From Phytohabitans aurantiacus (GTDB taxonomy: Bacteria; Actinomycetota; Actinomycetes; Mycobacteriales; Micromonosporaceae), in NCBI RefSeq assembly GCF_027923225.1, contig NZ_BSDI01000024.1, forward strand, positions 1-64,000: a stretch of 64,000 nucleotides of DNA, given 5' to 3'. Position numbers and translations under genes: made by a program. This document shows positions 44,105-52,707 of the stretch, one piece after another (the stretch's first letter is position 1; each line of letters starts with the position of its first letter). The notes beneath the pieces were generated by a model that saw only the letters and a program-made list of their open reading frames with translations, searched no databases and was not told the DNA's origin.

Positions 44105-45148
44105 ATGGACCTCGCGCTGGACTTCGCGCCCGATGAGACGCAGGAAGCCGTCGTGCGGCTCGCCGCCGAGGTGCTCGACGGCACCGGCGACGATCCGCCC
44201 GAGCGGGTCTGGAAGGCGCTCGCCCAGGCGGGCCTGCTGGCCCTGGCGGTGCCGCCGGAGTCGGGCGGGGCGGGGCTCGGCGTGGTCGAGACCTGCCTGA
44301 CGCTCGCGGAGATCGGGCGGCGGGCCGTGCCGGTACCGGCGCTCGCCCTCGCGCTCGGCGTGCTGCCGGTGGCGCGGGCGACCGACGCGGCGCAGCGGGC
44401 GGCGCTGCTGTCCGGGGTCGCGGCCGGAGACACCCTGCTGACCGCGGCCGTCCGGGAACCCGGTGACCCGATGCCGGCACGTCCTCGCACCACGGCGGCG
44501 CCTTTGGTGAGCGGGGTGAAGGTGGGCGTCCCGTACGCGTCGCGGGCCCATCGCATTCTCGTGCCGGTATCGGTCGACGGTGGGACGGCGGTGGCCATTG
44601 TGGACCCCGCCGACGCGGGCGTGACACTCCACCGCACGCACAGCTCGACCGGCGACCCGGAGTACACCGTGCGGCTCGACGGGGTGGCCGCCGAGCTGCT
44701 GTCCGGCGTGACGGTGGCCGACCTGTACCGGTGCACGCTCGCCGCCACGTGCGCCACCGGTGCCGGGGCGCTCGCCGGGGCGCTGGACCGCACCTCGGCG
44801 CACGTGGGCTCCCGGGAGCAGTTCGGCAAGCCGCTCGCCACGTTCCAGGCGGTGGCTCAGCAAGTCGCCGACGTGTACGTGGCCGCACGCACGACACACC
44901 TGGCGGCGCTCGCCGCGGCGTGGCGCCTCGGCACCGGCCGCCCCGCCGACACCGACCTGAGCGTCGCCGCGTACTGGCTCGCCAGTCAGGGACCACCGGC
45001 CATGCGCACCTGCCACCACCTCCACGGCGGTGTCGGCCTCGACGTGAGCTACCCGCTGCACCGGTACTCCGCGCTGGTCACCGACCTGGTGCGGCTCATC
45101 GGCGGCGCCGAGTACCGGTTGGGGGAGGTGCCGTGTTCGTCGACCTGA
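44105..45148 (+). CDS. chsE1: Acyl-CoA dehydrogenase subunit ChsE1-like (FadE28)
   Basis: 347 aa, short for the family and lacking an obvious catalytic-base block, as for mycobacterial FadE28. It forms a heterotetramer with ChsE2 and oxidises the three-carbon side chain (3-oxo-pregn-4-ene-20-carboxyl-CoA type). Typical segments: SGGAGLGVVETCLTLAEIG, SSTGDPEYTVRLDG, HLHGGVGLDVSYPLHRY. The ATG at 44105 lies one base after the fadE34 stop; its end overlaps the next gene by 16 bp. Order chsE1-chsE2-chsH2-chsH1-ltp2 is that of the mycobacterial igr operon. Confidence 0.85.
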   Translation: MDLALDFAPDETQEAVVRLAAEVLDGTGDDPPERVWKALAQAGLLALAVPPESGGAGLGVVETCLTLAEIGRRAVPVPALALALGVLPVARATDAAQRAALLSGVAAGDTLLTAAVREPGDPMPARPRTTAAPLVSGVKVGVPYASRAHRILVPVSVDGGTAVAIVDPADAGVTLHRTHSSTGDPEYTVRLDGVAAELLSGVTVADLYRCTLAATCATGAGALAGALDRTSAHVGSREQFGKPLATFQAVAQQVADVYVAARTTHLAALAAAWRLGTGRPADTDLSVAAYWLASQGPPAMRTCHHLHGGVGLDVSYPLHRYSALVTDLVRLIGGAEYRLGEVPCSST

Positions 45149-46278
45149 CCGAGGCACAGTACGCGCTGCGCGCCGAACTGCGGGCCTACTTCGCCGGCCT
45201 CATGACACCCGACGAGCGGGCGGCGCTGCTGCGCGAGCGGCACGGCCCCGTACTCCGCGCGGTGGTGAAGCGGATGGGGCGCGACGGCTGGCTCGGCGTG
45301 GGCTGGCCGGTGGAGTACGGCGGGCGCGGCTTCGGGCCGGTGGAGCAGCAGATCTTCGTCGACGAGGCGGTGCGCGCGGACGTGCCGCTGCCCTCGGTCA
45401 CGCTCCAGACCGTCGGGCCGACCCTGCTGACCCACGGCACAGACTCGCAGAAGGACTTCTTCCTGTCCCGCATCCTGGCCGGCGACGTCCACTTCGCCAT
45501 CGGGTACACCGAGCCGGGCGCCGGCACCGACCTGGCCTCCCTGAGCACCCGCGCCGTGCGGCAGGGCGACGCGTACGTCGTGAATGGACAGAAGACGTTC
45601 ACCACGGGCGCGCACGACGCCGACTACGTCTGGCTGGCGTGCCGCACCGACCCGGAGGCGCCCAAGCACAAGGGCATCTCGATCCTCATCGTCGACACCA
45701 AAGACCCCGGGTACTCGTGGACACCCATCATCACGGCCGACGGCGCGCACCACGTCAACGCCACCTACTACAGCGACGTCCGGGTACCGGTCGAGATGCG
45801 GGTCGGCGCCGAGAACGCCGGCTGGCGCCTGATCACCACCCAGCTCAACCACGAGCGGGTGATGCTCGGCCCGGCCGGGCGGCTGGGCGCGCTCTACGAC
45901 CGGGTGCGCGACTGGGCGGCGGCACGGTCCCTTGTGGACGAGCCGGACGTGCGGCGGGTGCTGAGCCGGGCGTACGCCACGCTGCGCGTCAACGAGCTGC
46001 TCAACTGGCAGGTGGCGGCCGTCGACCCGGTGCGGGTGGCAGACGCGTCGGCGACGAAGGTGTTCGCGTCCGAGAGCCTGCAACGACTGGGGGAGGAACT
46101 CGTGGAGGTGGTCGGGCGGCACGGCGACCCGGCGGACGAGGAAACCGGGCGGCTGCTGTCCTGGTTGGACATCCAGATCAAGCGCAACCTGGTGCTGACG
46201 TTCGGCGGCGGAGCCAACGAGGTCCAGCGGGAGCTGATCGCGACGGCCGGTCTCTCCTTGCCAAGGGTGCCGCGATGA
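45133..46278 (+). CDS. chsE2: Acyl-CoA dehydrogenase subunit ChsE2-like (FadE29)
   Basis: 381 aa. FAD and substrate motifs are complete: FAIGYTEPGAGTDLASLSTRAV, VVNGQKTFTTGAHDADYVW, PEAPKHKGISILIV, and NHERVMLGPAGR, where the family's active-site Glu sits. Partner of ChsE1 in the last side-chain beta-oxidation cycle. GTG 45133 has GGGGGAGG upstream, and overlaps the end of chsE1 by 16 bp; its stop overlaps chsH2 (ATGA). Confidence 0.87.
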   Translation: MFVDLTEAQYALRAELRAYFAGLMTPDERAALLRERHGPVLRAVVKRMGRDGWLGVGWPVEYGGRGFGPVEQQIFVDEAVRADVPLPSVTLQTVGPTLLTHGTDSQKDFFLSRILAGDVHFAIGYTEPGAGTDLASLSTRAVRQGDAYVVNGQKTFTTGAHDADYVWLACRTDPEAPKHKGISILIVDTKDPGYSWTPIITADGAHHVNATYYSDVRVPVEMRVGAENAGWRLITTQLNHERVMLGPAGRLGALYDRVRDWAAARSLVDEPDVRRVLSRAYATLRVNELLNWQVAAVDPVRVADASATKVFASESLQRLGEELVEVVGRHGDPADEETGRLLSWLDIQIKRNLVLTFGGGANEVQRELIATAGLSLPRVPR

Positions 46279-47159
46279 CCGCTTCCTTCGACGCCGCGGA
46301 CATTCTGGACGAGGCCAAGCGGATCATCGCCGCTGGCGAGAGCCCACCCCGGGTGGCCCGCGACGCCGTCAACATGCCGATGGTGCGCAACTGGCTGGAG
46401 GCGATGGGCGACGACAACCCCGTGTACGAGCGGGACGGGCTCGCACCGCCCGCGATGACGCAGGTGTGGACGATGCGGGGCCTGCGCCCGGCTCCCGACC
46501 CGCACGACCCGCTCGCCGCGATGTCGGCGGTGCTCGACGCGGCCGGCTTCACCTCCGTGGTGGCCACCAACTGCGAGCAGACGTACCACCGGTACCTGCG
46601 GGAGGGGGAGCGGGTCGCGGTGCGGAGCAAGCTCGTCGACATCACCGGCCCCAAGCGCACCGCGCTCGGCGAGGGCTGGTTCTTCACCACCGAAAGCACC
46701 TGGTACGTCGGCGCCGAGCCGGTCGCCACCATGCTGTTCCGGATCCTCAAGTACAAGCCGGCGCCGCGGGCCGCGCTCCGGCCCGTCGTGAGCCCCGACA
46801 CCGAGTACTTCTGGGCCGGCACGGTCAAGGGCGAGCTGCGCATCTGGCGGTGTGAGGAGTGCGGCGCGCTGCGGCACCCACCCGGCCCCTCCTGCCCCCG
46901 GTGCGGCGCCATGCGCCCCGGATACGTGGTCGCGGCGGGCACCGGCACGGTGTACAGCTACGTCGTCCACCACCACCCTCCGGTGCCGGGCCATAAGGCG
47001 CCGTTCGTCGTCGCGCTTGTCGAGTTGCGGGAAGGGGTACGCGTGATGGGGGAGCTGCTCGACTGCGACCCGGCCGAGGCGCGGATCGGCGCGCCCGTGC
47101 GGGTCGACTTCGTGCGCGTCGACGCGACGCTCGCGCTGCCCGCGTGGCGGCTGTCATGA
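46275..47159 (+). CDS. chsH2: ChsH2-like enoyl-CoA hydratase subunit with DUF35 domain
   Basis: 294 aa. The N-terminal hotdog/MaoC-like half (about 1-160) is followed by a C-terminal zinc-ribbon/OB-fold DUF35 domain with CEECGALRHPPGPSCPRCG. This fused layout is characteristic of ChsH2; it pairs with ChsH1 to hydrate the three-carbon enoyl-CoA side chain, and its DUF35 part recruits Ltp2. Start ATG 46275 overlaps the chsE2 stop; stop overlaps chsH1 start (ATGA). Confidence 0.9.
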   Translation: MTASFDAADILDEAKRIIAAGESPPRVARDAVNMPMVRNWLEAMGDDNPVYERDGLAPPAMTQVWTMRGLRPAPDPHDPLAAMSAVLDAAGFTSVVATNCEQTYHRYLREGERVAVRSKLVDITGPKRTALGEGWFFTTESTWYVGAEPVATMLFRILKYKPAPRAALRPVVSPDTEYFWAGTVKGELRIWRCEECGALRHPPGPSCPRCGAMRPGYVVAAGTGTVYSYVVHHHPPVPGHKAPFVVALVELREGVRVMGELLDCDPAEARIGAPVRVDFVRVDATLALPAWRLS

Positions 47160-47539
47160 CCGGGGTCGGCACCGCACTGCCTGAGTGGTCAGTCGAGATC
47201 ACGCCGACGCTCGTCGTCAGCACCGCCATCGCCACCCGCGACTTCCAGGACGTGCACCACGACCGCGACCGGTCGGTCCAGCGCGGCGGCAAGGACATCT
47301 TCCTCAACATCCTCACCACCACGGGACTGGTGCAGCGGTACGTCACCGACTGGGCCGGGCCGGAGGCGGTGGTGGGCCGGATCGCCATCCGGCTGGGCGT
47401 GCCGTGCCACCCGTACGAGACGCTCACCTTCACGGGCACGGTGGCCGAGGTCGCCGGCGGCGAGTGCGTGGTCGACGTGGCAGGGCGCAACAGCCTCGGC
47501 GCGCACGTTACCGGCACGGTGCGGGTGCGATTGCCATGA
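47156..47539 (+). CDS. chsH1: ChsH1-like MaoC hydratase subunit
   Basis: 127 aa single hotdog. The hydratase motif DFQDVHHDRD with its Asp/His catalytic pair is present, followed by QRGGKDIFLNILTTTGLVQRYVTDW. Partner of ChsH2 in hydration of the side-chain enoyl-CoA. The gene is flanked by ATGA overlaps with chsH2 and ltp2, supporting a stoichiometric complex. Confidence 0.88.
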   Translation: MTGVGTALPEWSVEITPTLVVSTAIATRDFQDVHHDRDRSVQRGGKDIFLNILTTTGLVQRYVTDWAGPEAVVGRIAIRLGVPCHPYETLTFTGTVAEVAGGECVVDVAGRNSLGAHVTGTVRVRLP

Positions 47540-48693
47540 GTGTTGCCATCGTGGGGATCGGCGCGACGGAGTTCAGCAAGGACTCCGGGCGCAGCGAGCT
47601 GAAGCTGGCCGTCGAGGCGGTCCGGGCCGCGCTCGCCGACGCGGGACTTGCACCATCCGATGTAGACGGACTGGTGACGTTCACGATGGACACCAGTACC
47701 GAGATCGCCGTCGCCCGCGAGCTGGGAGTGCCGGAGCTGACGTACTTCGGCCAGGTCGGGTACGGCGGCGGCGCGGCCTGCGGGATCGTGCAGCAGGCGG
47801 TGCTGGCCGTCGACGCCGGGCTCGCCGACGTCGTGGTCTGTTACCGCGCCCTCAACGAACGCTCCGGCCGCCGGTTCGGGCAGGTGTCACACGCGCTCGC
47901 CGGCGCGCCCACGTCGTCCGGTGTGGACGCCGGCTGGCACTACCCGATGGGCCTCGCCACGCCGGCCGCGATGGTGGCGATGGTCGCCCAGCGGTACCTG
48001 CACGAGTACGGCGGGTCCACAGAGGACTTCGGCCGGGTCGCGGTCGCCAGCCGCCGCCACGCCGCCACGAACCCGCACGCGTGGTTCCACAAGCGACCCA
48101 TCACCCTCGCCGACCACCAGGCGTCCCGCTGGATCTCCGAGCCGCTGCGGCTGCTCGACTGCTGCCAGGAGAGCGACGGCGCGGTGGCGCTCGTGGTGAC
48201 AAGCCTCGACCGCGCCCGCGACCTGCGCCAGCCGCCGGCTGTCGTCGCGGCGACCGCCCAGGGCAGCGGTCCCGACCAGTACGTGATGACCAGCTACTAC
48301 CGCGACGACGTCGCCGGCCTGCCCGAGATGGGCGTGGTGGCCCGCCAGCTCTGGCGCCGCTCCGGATATGCTCCGGACGACGTGCGGGTGGCCGTGCTGT
48401 ACGACCACTTCACGCCGTACGTGCTGATGCAGCTGGAGGCGCTCGGCTTCTGCCCGCGCGGCGAGGCGGGGCGGTTCCTCGCGGACGGCGCCATCGAGCC
48501 CGGCGGCCGGCTCGTCCTCAACCCGCACGGCGGCCAGCTCGGCGAGGCGTACATCCACGGCGTCAACGGCATCGCCGAAGCGGTCCGCCAGGTGCGCGGC
48601 ACCGCCGTCAACCAGGTCCCCGACCTCGGCCCCGTGCTGGTGACGGCCGGCACCGGCGTCCCTACCAGTGCCCTGATCCTCTGTGGCGTGTAG
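47536..48693 (+). CDS. ltp2: Ltp2-like steroid side-chain aldolase (thiolase fold)
   Basis: 385 aa. Thiolase-superfamily lipid-transfer protein: VAIVGIGATEFSKDSGRSELKLA, GGGAACGIVQQAVLAV, DCCQESDGAVALVV and the C-terminal NPHGGQLGEAYIHGVNGI. In mycobacteria and Rhodococcus Ltp2 acts with ChsH2's DUF35 domain as a retro-aldolase, releasing propionyl-CoA and leaving the 17-ketosteroid. It ends the fadE34-ltp2 operon and is followed by a 16-bp palindrome. Confidence 0.9.
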   Translation: MSVAIVGIGATEFSKDSGRSELKLAVEAVRAALADAGLAPSDVDGLVTFTMDTSTEIAVARELGVPELTYFGQVGYGGGAACGIVQQAVLAVDAGLADVVVCYRALNERSGRRFGQVSHALAGAPTSSGVDAGWHYPMGLATPAAMVAMVAQRYLHEYGGSTEDFGRVAVASRRHAATNPHAWFHKRPITLADHQASRWISEPLRLLDCCQESDGAVALVVTSLDRARDLRQPPAVVAATAQGSGPDQYVMTSYYRDDVAGLPEMGVVARQLWRRSGYAPDDVRVAVLYDHFTPYVLMQLEALGFCPRGEAGRFLADGAIEPGGRLVLNPHGGQLGEAYIHGVNGIAEAVRQVRGTAVNQVPDLGPVLVTAGTGVPTSALILCGV

Positions 48694-48734
48694 CTGCCCG
48701 CGGCGGGCGTCGCGGTAGCCCAAAAGTCTCTTAG

Positions 48735-48750
48735 CGTCGCCAAGGCGACG
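48735..48750. promoter_or_regulatory. 16-bp palindrome CGTCGCCAAGGCGACG
   Basis: Perfect 7-bp arms with a two-base centre, 42 bp after ltp2 and 46 bp before the BBE oxidoreductase gene. It could be an operator for the latter or a terminator remnant; position alone cannot decide. Confidence 0.4.
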
Positions 48751-48795
48751 GCGCAAGCTCCTGACAGGGGGCAATGGCGCGCGCACACTGAGGGC

Positions 48796-50217
48796 ATGAC
48801 CAGCCTGGCTACGGCTGCCGTTCCGCCGGCTCGGGTCGAGGAACGCGCGGTCAATGATTTTGTTGCGACGTTACGGGGCGGCCTGGTCCGCCCGACTGAT
48901 GGGGAGTTTGACGCTGTTCGTCGGGTTTGGAACGGTTCGATCGATCGCCGCCCTGCCCTGATTGTCCGGTGTGCCGGGGTCGCTGACGTGATGGCCGCGG
49001 TGCGGTTCGCGCGGGAGCACGGCCTGACCGTGGCCGTCCGGGGCGGAGGTCACAGCTTCCCCGGGTACTCGGTCTGCGACGGCGGCCTGATGATCGACCT
49101 CTCGCCGATGAAGGGCGTGCGCGTCGACCCCGACGCGCGCACCGCTCGGGTACAGGCCGGCGTGCTGATCGGCGAGCTTGATCGCGAGACGCAGGAGTTC
49201 GGCCTGGCGGTGCCGGCGGGCATCGTCACGCACACCGGCGTCGCCGGGCTCACGCTGGGCGGCGGGCTCGGCTGGCTGATGCCCAAGTACGGGCTCACGA
49301 TCGACCAGCTGCTGTCGGTCGACGTGGTCACCGCGGGCGGCGAGTTCGTGAAGGCGAGCGCCGGCGAGAACGCCGACCTGTTCTGGGGCGTGCGTGGGGG
49401 CGGCGGAAACTTCGGCGTCGTCACCGAGTTTGAGTTCCGGCTCAACCCGCTGGGCCCGACCGTCCTAGCTGGACCGATCTTCTGGCCGATGGCCGAGTCG
49501 CCGAGGGTGCTGCGGTTCTACCGGGAGTGGATCGCGGACGCGCCGGACGAGCTGATGACGGCGGTGGTGCACCGCAAGGCCCCGCCGCTGCCGTTCATCC
49601 CGACCGAGCTGCACGGCGAGCTGGTCGTCGCCGTCGTGTCCTGCTGGGCCGGCGCGGTCGACGAGGGCGAGCGCGTGCTGCGGCCGCTGCGGCGGTTCGG
49701 GTCGCCGGTGCTCGACCTGTGCCGCCCGAAGCCGTTCCTGGCGCACCAGGCGATGTTCGACCCGAGCTACCCGCACGGCTGGTGGTACTACATGCGCGCC
49801 TGCGACGTCGTCGAGCTGACCGACGACGTCATCGACATCACCGTCGACCACGCGATGCGCATCCGGTCGCCGCGCACCGCGTTCCCCATCTGGCAGGTCG
49901 GCGGCGCGGCGGCCCGCGTCGGCCGGGACGACACGGCCTTCGAGGGCCGGGTCACCGGCCACACGTTCAACATCACCGCCGCCACCGACGGCCCGGACGG
50001 CTTCGACGAGGAGCGCGAGTGGGTGCGCGACTTCTGGACGGCGCTCAGCCCCTTCCATACAGGCGTCTACGTCAACTTCCTCATGGACGAGGGCGAGGAT
50101 CGGGTGCGGCAGGCGTACGGGCCGGCGAAGTACGACCGGCTCCGCGCCCTGAAACGCCGTTACGACCCCGACAACGTCTTCCGCCTGAACCAGAACATCC
50201 CACCCACTACCCGCTGA
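48796..50217 (+). CDS. FAD-linked oxidoreductase, VAO/BBE family
   Basis: 473 aa. The covalent-FAD His is in VAVRGGGHSFPGYSVCDGG (about 85-104); the second attachment Cys of bicovalent enzymes is Thr/His here (TH TGVAGLTLGGGLGWL), so flavin attachment is probably single. The BBE C-terminus YDPDNVFRLNQN is intact. These enzymes oxidise alcohols, sugars or natural products with O2. No KstR box precedes it and there is no homologue in the mycobacterial cholesterol clusters I know, so its presence in the middle of the locus is unexplained. It ends 11 bp inside the convergent MaoC gene. Confidence 0.87.
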   Translation: MTSLATAAVPPARVEERAVNDFVATLRGGLVRPTDGEFDAVRRVWNGSIDRRPALIVRCAGVADVMAAVRFAREHGLTVAVRGGGHSFPGYSVCDGGLMIDLSPMKGVRVDPDARTARVQAGVLIGELDRETQEFGLAVPAGIVTHTGVAGLTLGGGLGWLMPKYGLTIDQLLSVDVVTAGGEFVKASAGENADLFWGVRGGGGNFGVVTEFEFRLNPLGPTVLAGPIFWPMAESPRVLRFYREWIADAPDELMTAVVHRKAPPLPFIPTELHGELVVAVVSCWAGAVDEGERVLRPLRRFGSPVLDLCRPKPFLAHQAMFDPSYPHGWWYYMRACDVVELTDDVIDITVDHAMRIRSPRTAFPIWQVGGAAARVGRDDTAFEGRVTGHTFNITAATDGPDGFDEEREWVRDFWTALSPFHTGVYVNFLMDEGEDRVRQAYGPAKYDRLRALKRRYDPDNVFRLNQNIPPTTR

Positions 50218-51037
50218 CGGTCAGGAGGGCGTCGGAGAGGGCGGGGGCGTCGTCGCGGTCGGCCACGGTGGCGGTGACGGCGAAGCCGCCGTCGGCGTGC
50301 CAGGCGCGTACGCGCAGGGTCTCGCCGGGGAAGACCACGCCCGCGAAGCGGGCACCGTAACCGGTCACTGTGGACGGATCGCCGTCGAGCATGGCGTCCA
50401 CCACGGCCTTGCACACCATCCCGTACGTGCACAGGCCGTGCATGATCGGGCGCGGGAAGCCGGCCAGCGCGGCGAAGTCCGGGTCGGCGTGCAACGGGTT
50501 CCGGTCGCCCAGCAGCCGGTACCACAGGGGCTGTTCCGGCCAGGTGCGGCACAGTACCTCGGCGTCGGGCGTGCGCTCCGGCACCGCCACCGCCGTCTTC
50601 GGCCCGCGGTCGCCGCCGAATGCGCCCTCGCCGCGCAGGAAGATGCTCGTGCGGTTGGTGTAGTACGGCGTGCTGGTCTCGGTCACCACGATGGCCGCGC
50701 TGCCCTTGTCGTACACGTCCGCGATCCGCGACCGCGACTTCGCTTCGCCGGTGACGGGCAGCGGCTGGTGGATGACAAGCTCCTCCCGCCCGTGCAGGGC
50801 GCTGGCGAGGCTCACGTCGACGCCCGGCATGTCGAGCGGGGGCGGCTCGGTGTCGCGCAGCGTGGCCGCCACCACCGCGAATGTCGGCAGCACCCGCAGG
50901 TCCCGCTCGTACACATAGGACATCTCCGAGGCGCCGGCGCCCAGCGCGAGGTGGTACAGCAGCACGTCGGTGCTGGTCCAGGACAGGTCGCGGCCGGGCA
51001 GTTCGGCGCCGATCGCGACGGCGGGGTCGATGGGCAT
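50207..51037 (-). CDS. chsH3: MaoC-type steroid enoyl-CoA hydratase, ChsH3-like
   Basis: 276 aa double hotdog. The active-site loop is LGDRNPLHADPDFAALAGF with Asp and His, followed by PRPIMHGLCTYG, the R-hydratase signature. Mycobacterial ChsH3 (Rv3538) hydrates a steroid-CoA enoyl side chain and is next to kstD (Rv3537), the same pair as here. Its ATG overlaps the kstD stop (TGATG), so they are translationally coupled. Confidence 0.82.
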   Translation of the reverse strand: MPIDPAVAIGAELPGRDLSWTSTDVLLYHLALGAGASEMSYVYERDLRVLPTFAVVAATLRDTEPPPLDMPGVDVSLASALHGREELVIHQPLPVTGEAKSRSRIADVYDKGSAAIVVTETSTPYYTNRTSIFLRGEGAFGGDRGPKTAVAVPERTPDAEVLCRTWPEQPLWYRLLGDRNPLHADPDFAALAGFPRPIMHGLCTYGMVCKAVVDAMLDGDPSTVTGYGARFAGVVFPGETLRVRAWHADGGFAVTATVADRDDAPALSDALLTVSG

Positions 51038-52662
51038 CACGCCTCCTTGGCGGCGTCGAGGGCGGCCAGGTATCCGAACGTCATCGCGGGCCCGATCGTG
51101 GCGCCGGCGCCCGCGTAGCTGTGGCCCATCACCGACGCGCTGGCGTTGCCGGCGGCGTACAGGCCGGGGATCGTCGAGCCGTCCGGGCGCAGGACGCGGG
51201 CGCGCTCGTCGGTGCGCAGCCCGCCTTTGGTGCCCAGGTCGCCGGGCACGATCCGGAACGCGTGGAACGGTGGCTTGAGCAGTGGCGCGAGGTTCGGGTT
51301 GGGGTGGTTGCGCGGGTCGCCGTAGTACCGGTCGTAGGCGGAGTCGCCGCGCCCGAAGTCGAGGTCGTGGCCGACCGTGGCGAACCCGTTGAACCGCTCG
51401 ACGGTGTCGCGCAGCGCCTCGGGCGGTACGCCCATCTTCGCGGCAAGGCTGTCCAGGGTGGACGCTCGGTGTGCCACGCCCGCCTCGTACCAGCGGCGGG
51501 GGAGCGGCGCGCGTGGCCCGCGACCGGCGAACAGGTACCGGTCCCGGTAGGTCTGGTCGGCGACGAGCCAGGCGGGCACGCTGCCGGTGTCGTACATGGC
51601 GTGCACGGCGTCCACATAGGGCGCGGCCTCGTTGACGAACCGCTGCCCGCGCTCGTTCACGATGACGCAGCCGGGCAGGCTGCGCTCGGCCAGGCAGAAG
51701 TAGGGACCGTTGGGCAGCGGTATCGACGGGCCCCACCACGCGTCGTCCATGAGGTCCAGCGCGGCGCCCAGCCGTTCGCCGGCCGCGATCCCGTCGCCGG
51801 TGTTGCCGGGCGCCCCGACCGTCCACTCCGTACCGATCGGTGCCCGCTGGTACAGCTGGCGCATGGCCTCGTTGCGCTCGAAGCCGCCCGAGGCGATCAG
51901 GACACCCCGGTGCGCCCCGACGAGGCGCCCGTCTCCGGTCCGCACACCGGCGACGCGGCCGTCCACGACGTACAGGTCGGCCATCGGAGTGTCCAGCCAC
52001 ACCGGCACGCCCGCCTGCCGCAACCCCGCGCGCAGGCCGGCGGCGAGCGCCTGGCCCATGCCGATCCGGCGCCGCTTGAGCGCCCGCGACACGGCCGCCC
52101 GCACGCCGAGCCGCGCGGCCGTCAGGGCCGCCCGCCAGTGCCGCGTGCCCAGCGACAGCCACCGGTAGTCGACGGCGGTCACGACCATGCCCTCGGGCAC
52201 CGGCAGGTACGGCGGCGCGAGGGCGTCGAGGTCGGTTCCCAGTACCCGCCCGTCGAGCGGCACCGGCTCGATCGTGCGCCCCTGCGGCAGCCCGCCCGGC
52301 GCCTCCGGGTAGTAGTCGGCGTACCCGGGCACCCACGAGAACCGCAGCGGCGAGTGCGCCGCGACGAACGCCAGCGCCGCCGGCCCGTGCTCGATCAGCG
52401 CCCGCTGCCGCGCCTCCGGCACCTCGGGCCCGGCGACGTGCGCCAGGTACCTCAGAGCCTGGTCCTCGTTGTCGGTCACGCCGGCGCGGCGCAGCACGTC
52501 GTTGCCGGGCAGCCAGACGCCGCCACCAGAGCGTGCCGTGGAGCCGCCGAAGGCGCCGGCCTTCTCCAGGACGACCGCGGTGAGCCCGTTGTGCGCGGCG
52601 GTCAGCGCGGCCGTCATGCCCGCCGCTCCGCTTCCCACTACTACGAGGTCGAAGTGTTCCAC
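51037..52662 (-). CDS. kstD: 3-ketosteroid Delta1-dehydrogenase, second copy
   Basis: 541 aa, homologous to the 39154-40812 gene over its full length. FAD site VVVGSGAAGMTAALTAA; GYADYYPEAPGG and SYAGAGATIGPAMTFG with the active-site Tyr residues; IVPGDLGTKGG. Differences include PPFHAF where the first copy has PPYYAF. GTG start 52662 directly abuts KstR box 4, with TATAAC eight bases upstream, implying a leaderless or very short-leader transcript. Its pairing with chsH3 matches Rv3537/Rv3538, so this copy is the likely positional counterpart. Confidence 0.9.
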   Translation of the reverse strand: MEHFDLVVVGSGAAGMTAALTAAHNGLTAVVLEKAGAFGGSTARSGGGVWLPGNDVLRRAGVTDNEDQALRYLAHVAGPEVPEARQRALIEHGPAALAFVAAHSPLRFSWVPGYADYYPEAPGGLPQGRTIEPVPLDGRVLGTDLDALAPPYLPVPEGMVVTAVDYRWLSLGTRHWRAALTAARLGVRAAVSRALKRRRIGMGQALAAGLRAGLRQAGVPVWLDTPMADLYVVDGRVAGVRTGDGRLVGAHRGVLIASGGFERNEAMRQLYQRAPIGTEWTVGAPGNTGDGIAAGERLGAALDLMDDAWWGPSIPLPNGPYFCLAERSLPGCVIVNERGQRFVNEAAPYVDAVHAMYDTGSVPAWLVADQTYRDRYLFAGRGPRAPLPRRWYEAGVAHRASTLDSLAAKMGVPPEALRDTVERFNGFATVGHDLDFGRGDSAYDRYYGDPRNHPNPNLAPLLKPPFHAFRIVPGDLGTKGGLRTDERARVLRPDGSTIPGLYAAGNASASVMGHSYAGAGATIGPAMTFGYLAALDAAKEA

Positions 52663-52676
52663 TAGAACAGGTTATA
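52663..52676. promoter_or_regulatory. KstR box 4 (TAGAACAGGTTATA)
   Basis: Exact motif match between the divergent kstD-2 and the Delta4-dehydrogenase-like gene. TATAGT at 52673-52678 on the + strand and TATAAC on the - strand both overlap it, so one site could shut both promoters. Confidence 0.85.
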
Positions 52677-52707
52677 GTTCTGCGAGGGTGATGCCTAGGA
52701 GGTGACC

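Noticed and set aside
43102..45157. Long minus-strand open frames opposite the acyl-CoA dehydrogenases
   Set aside because: Low-complexity Arg/Pro/Ala translations without motifs, produced by GC-rich coding DNA on the other strand.
48796..50217. BBE gene as part of a KstR operon
   Set aside because: No KstR match precedes it and it has its own intergenic gap, so it was kept separate.
50207..52336. A 709-codon minus-strand frame including the MaoC gene
   Set aside because: The upstream part is an antisense-like shadow of kstD; MaoC homology starts at 51037.
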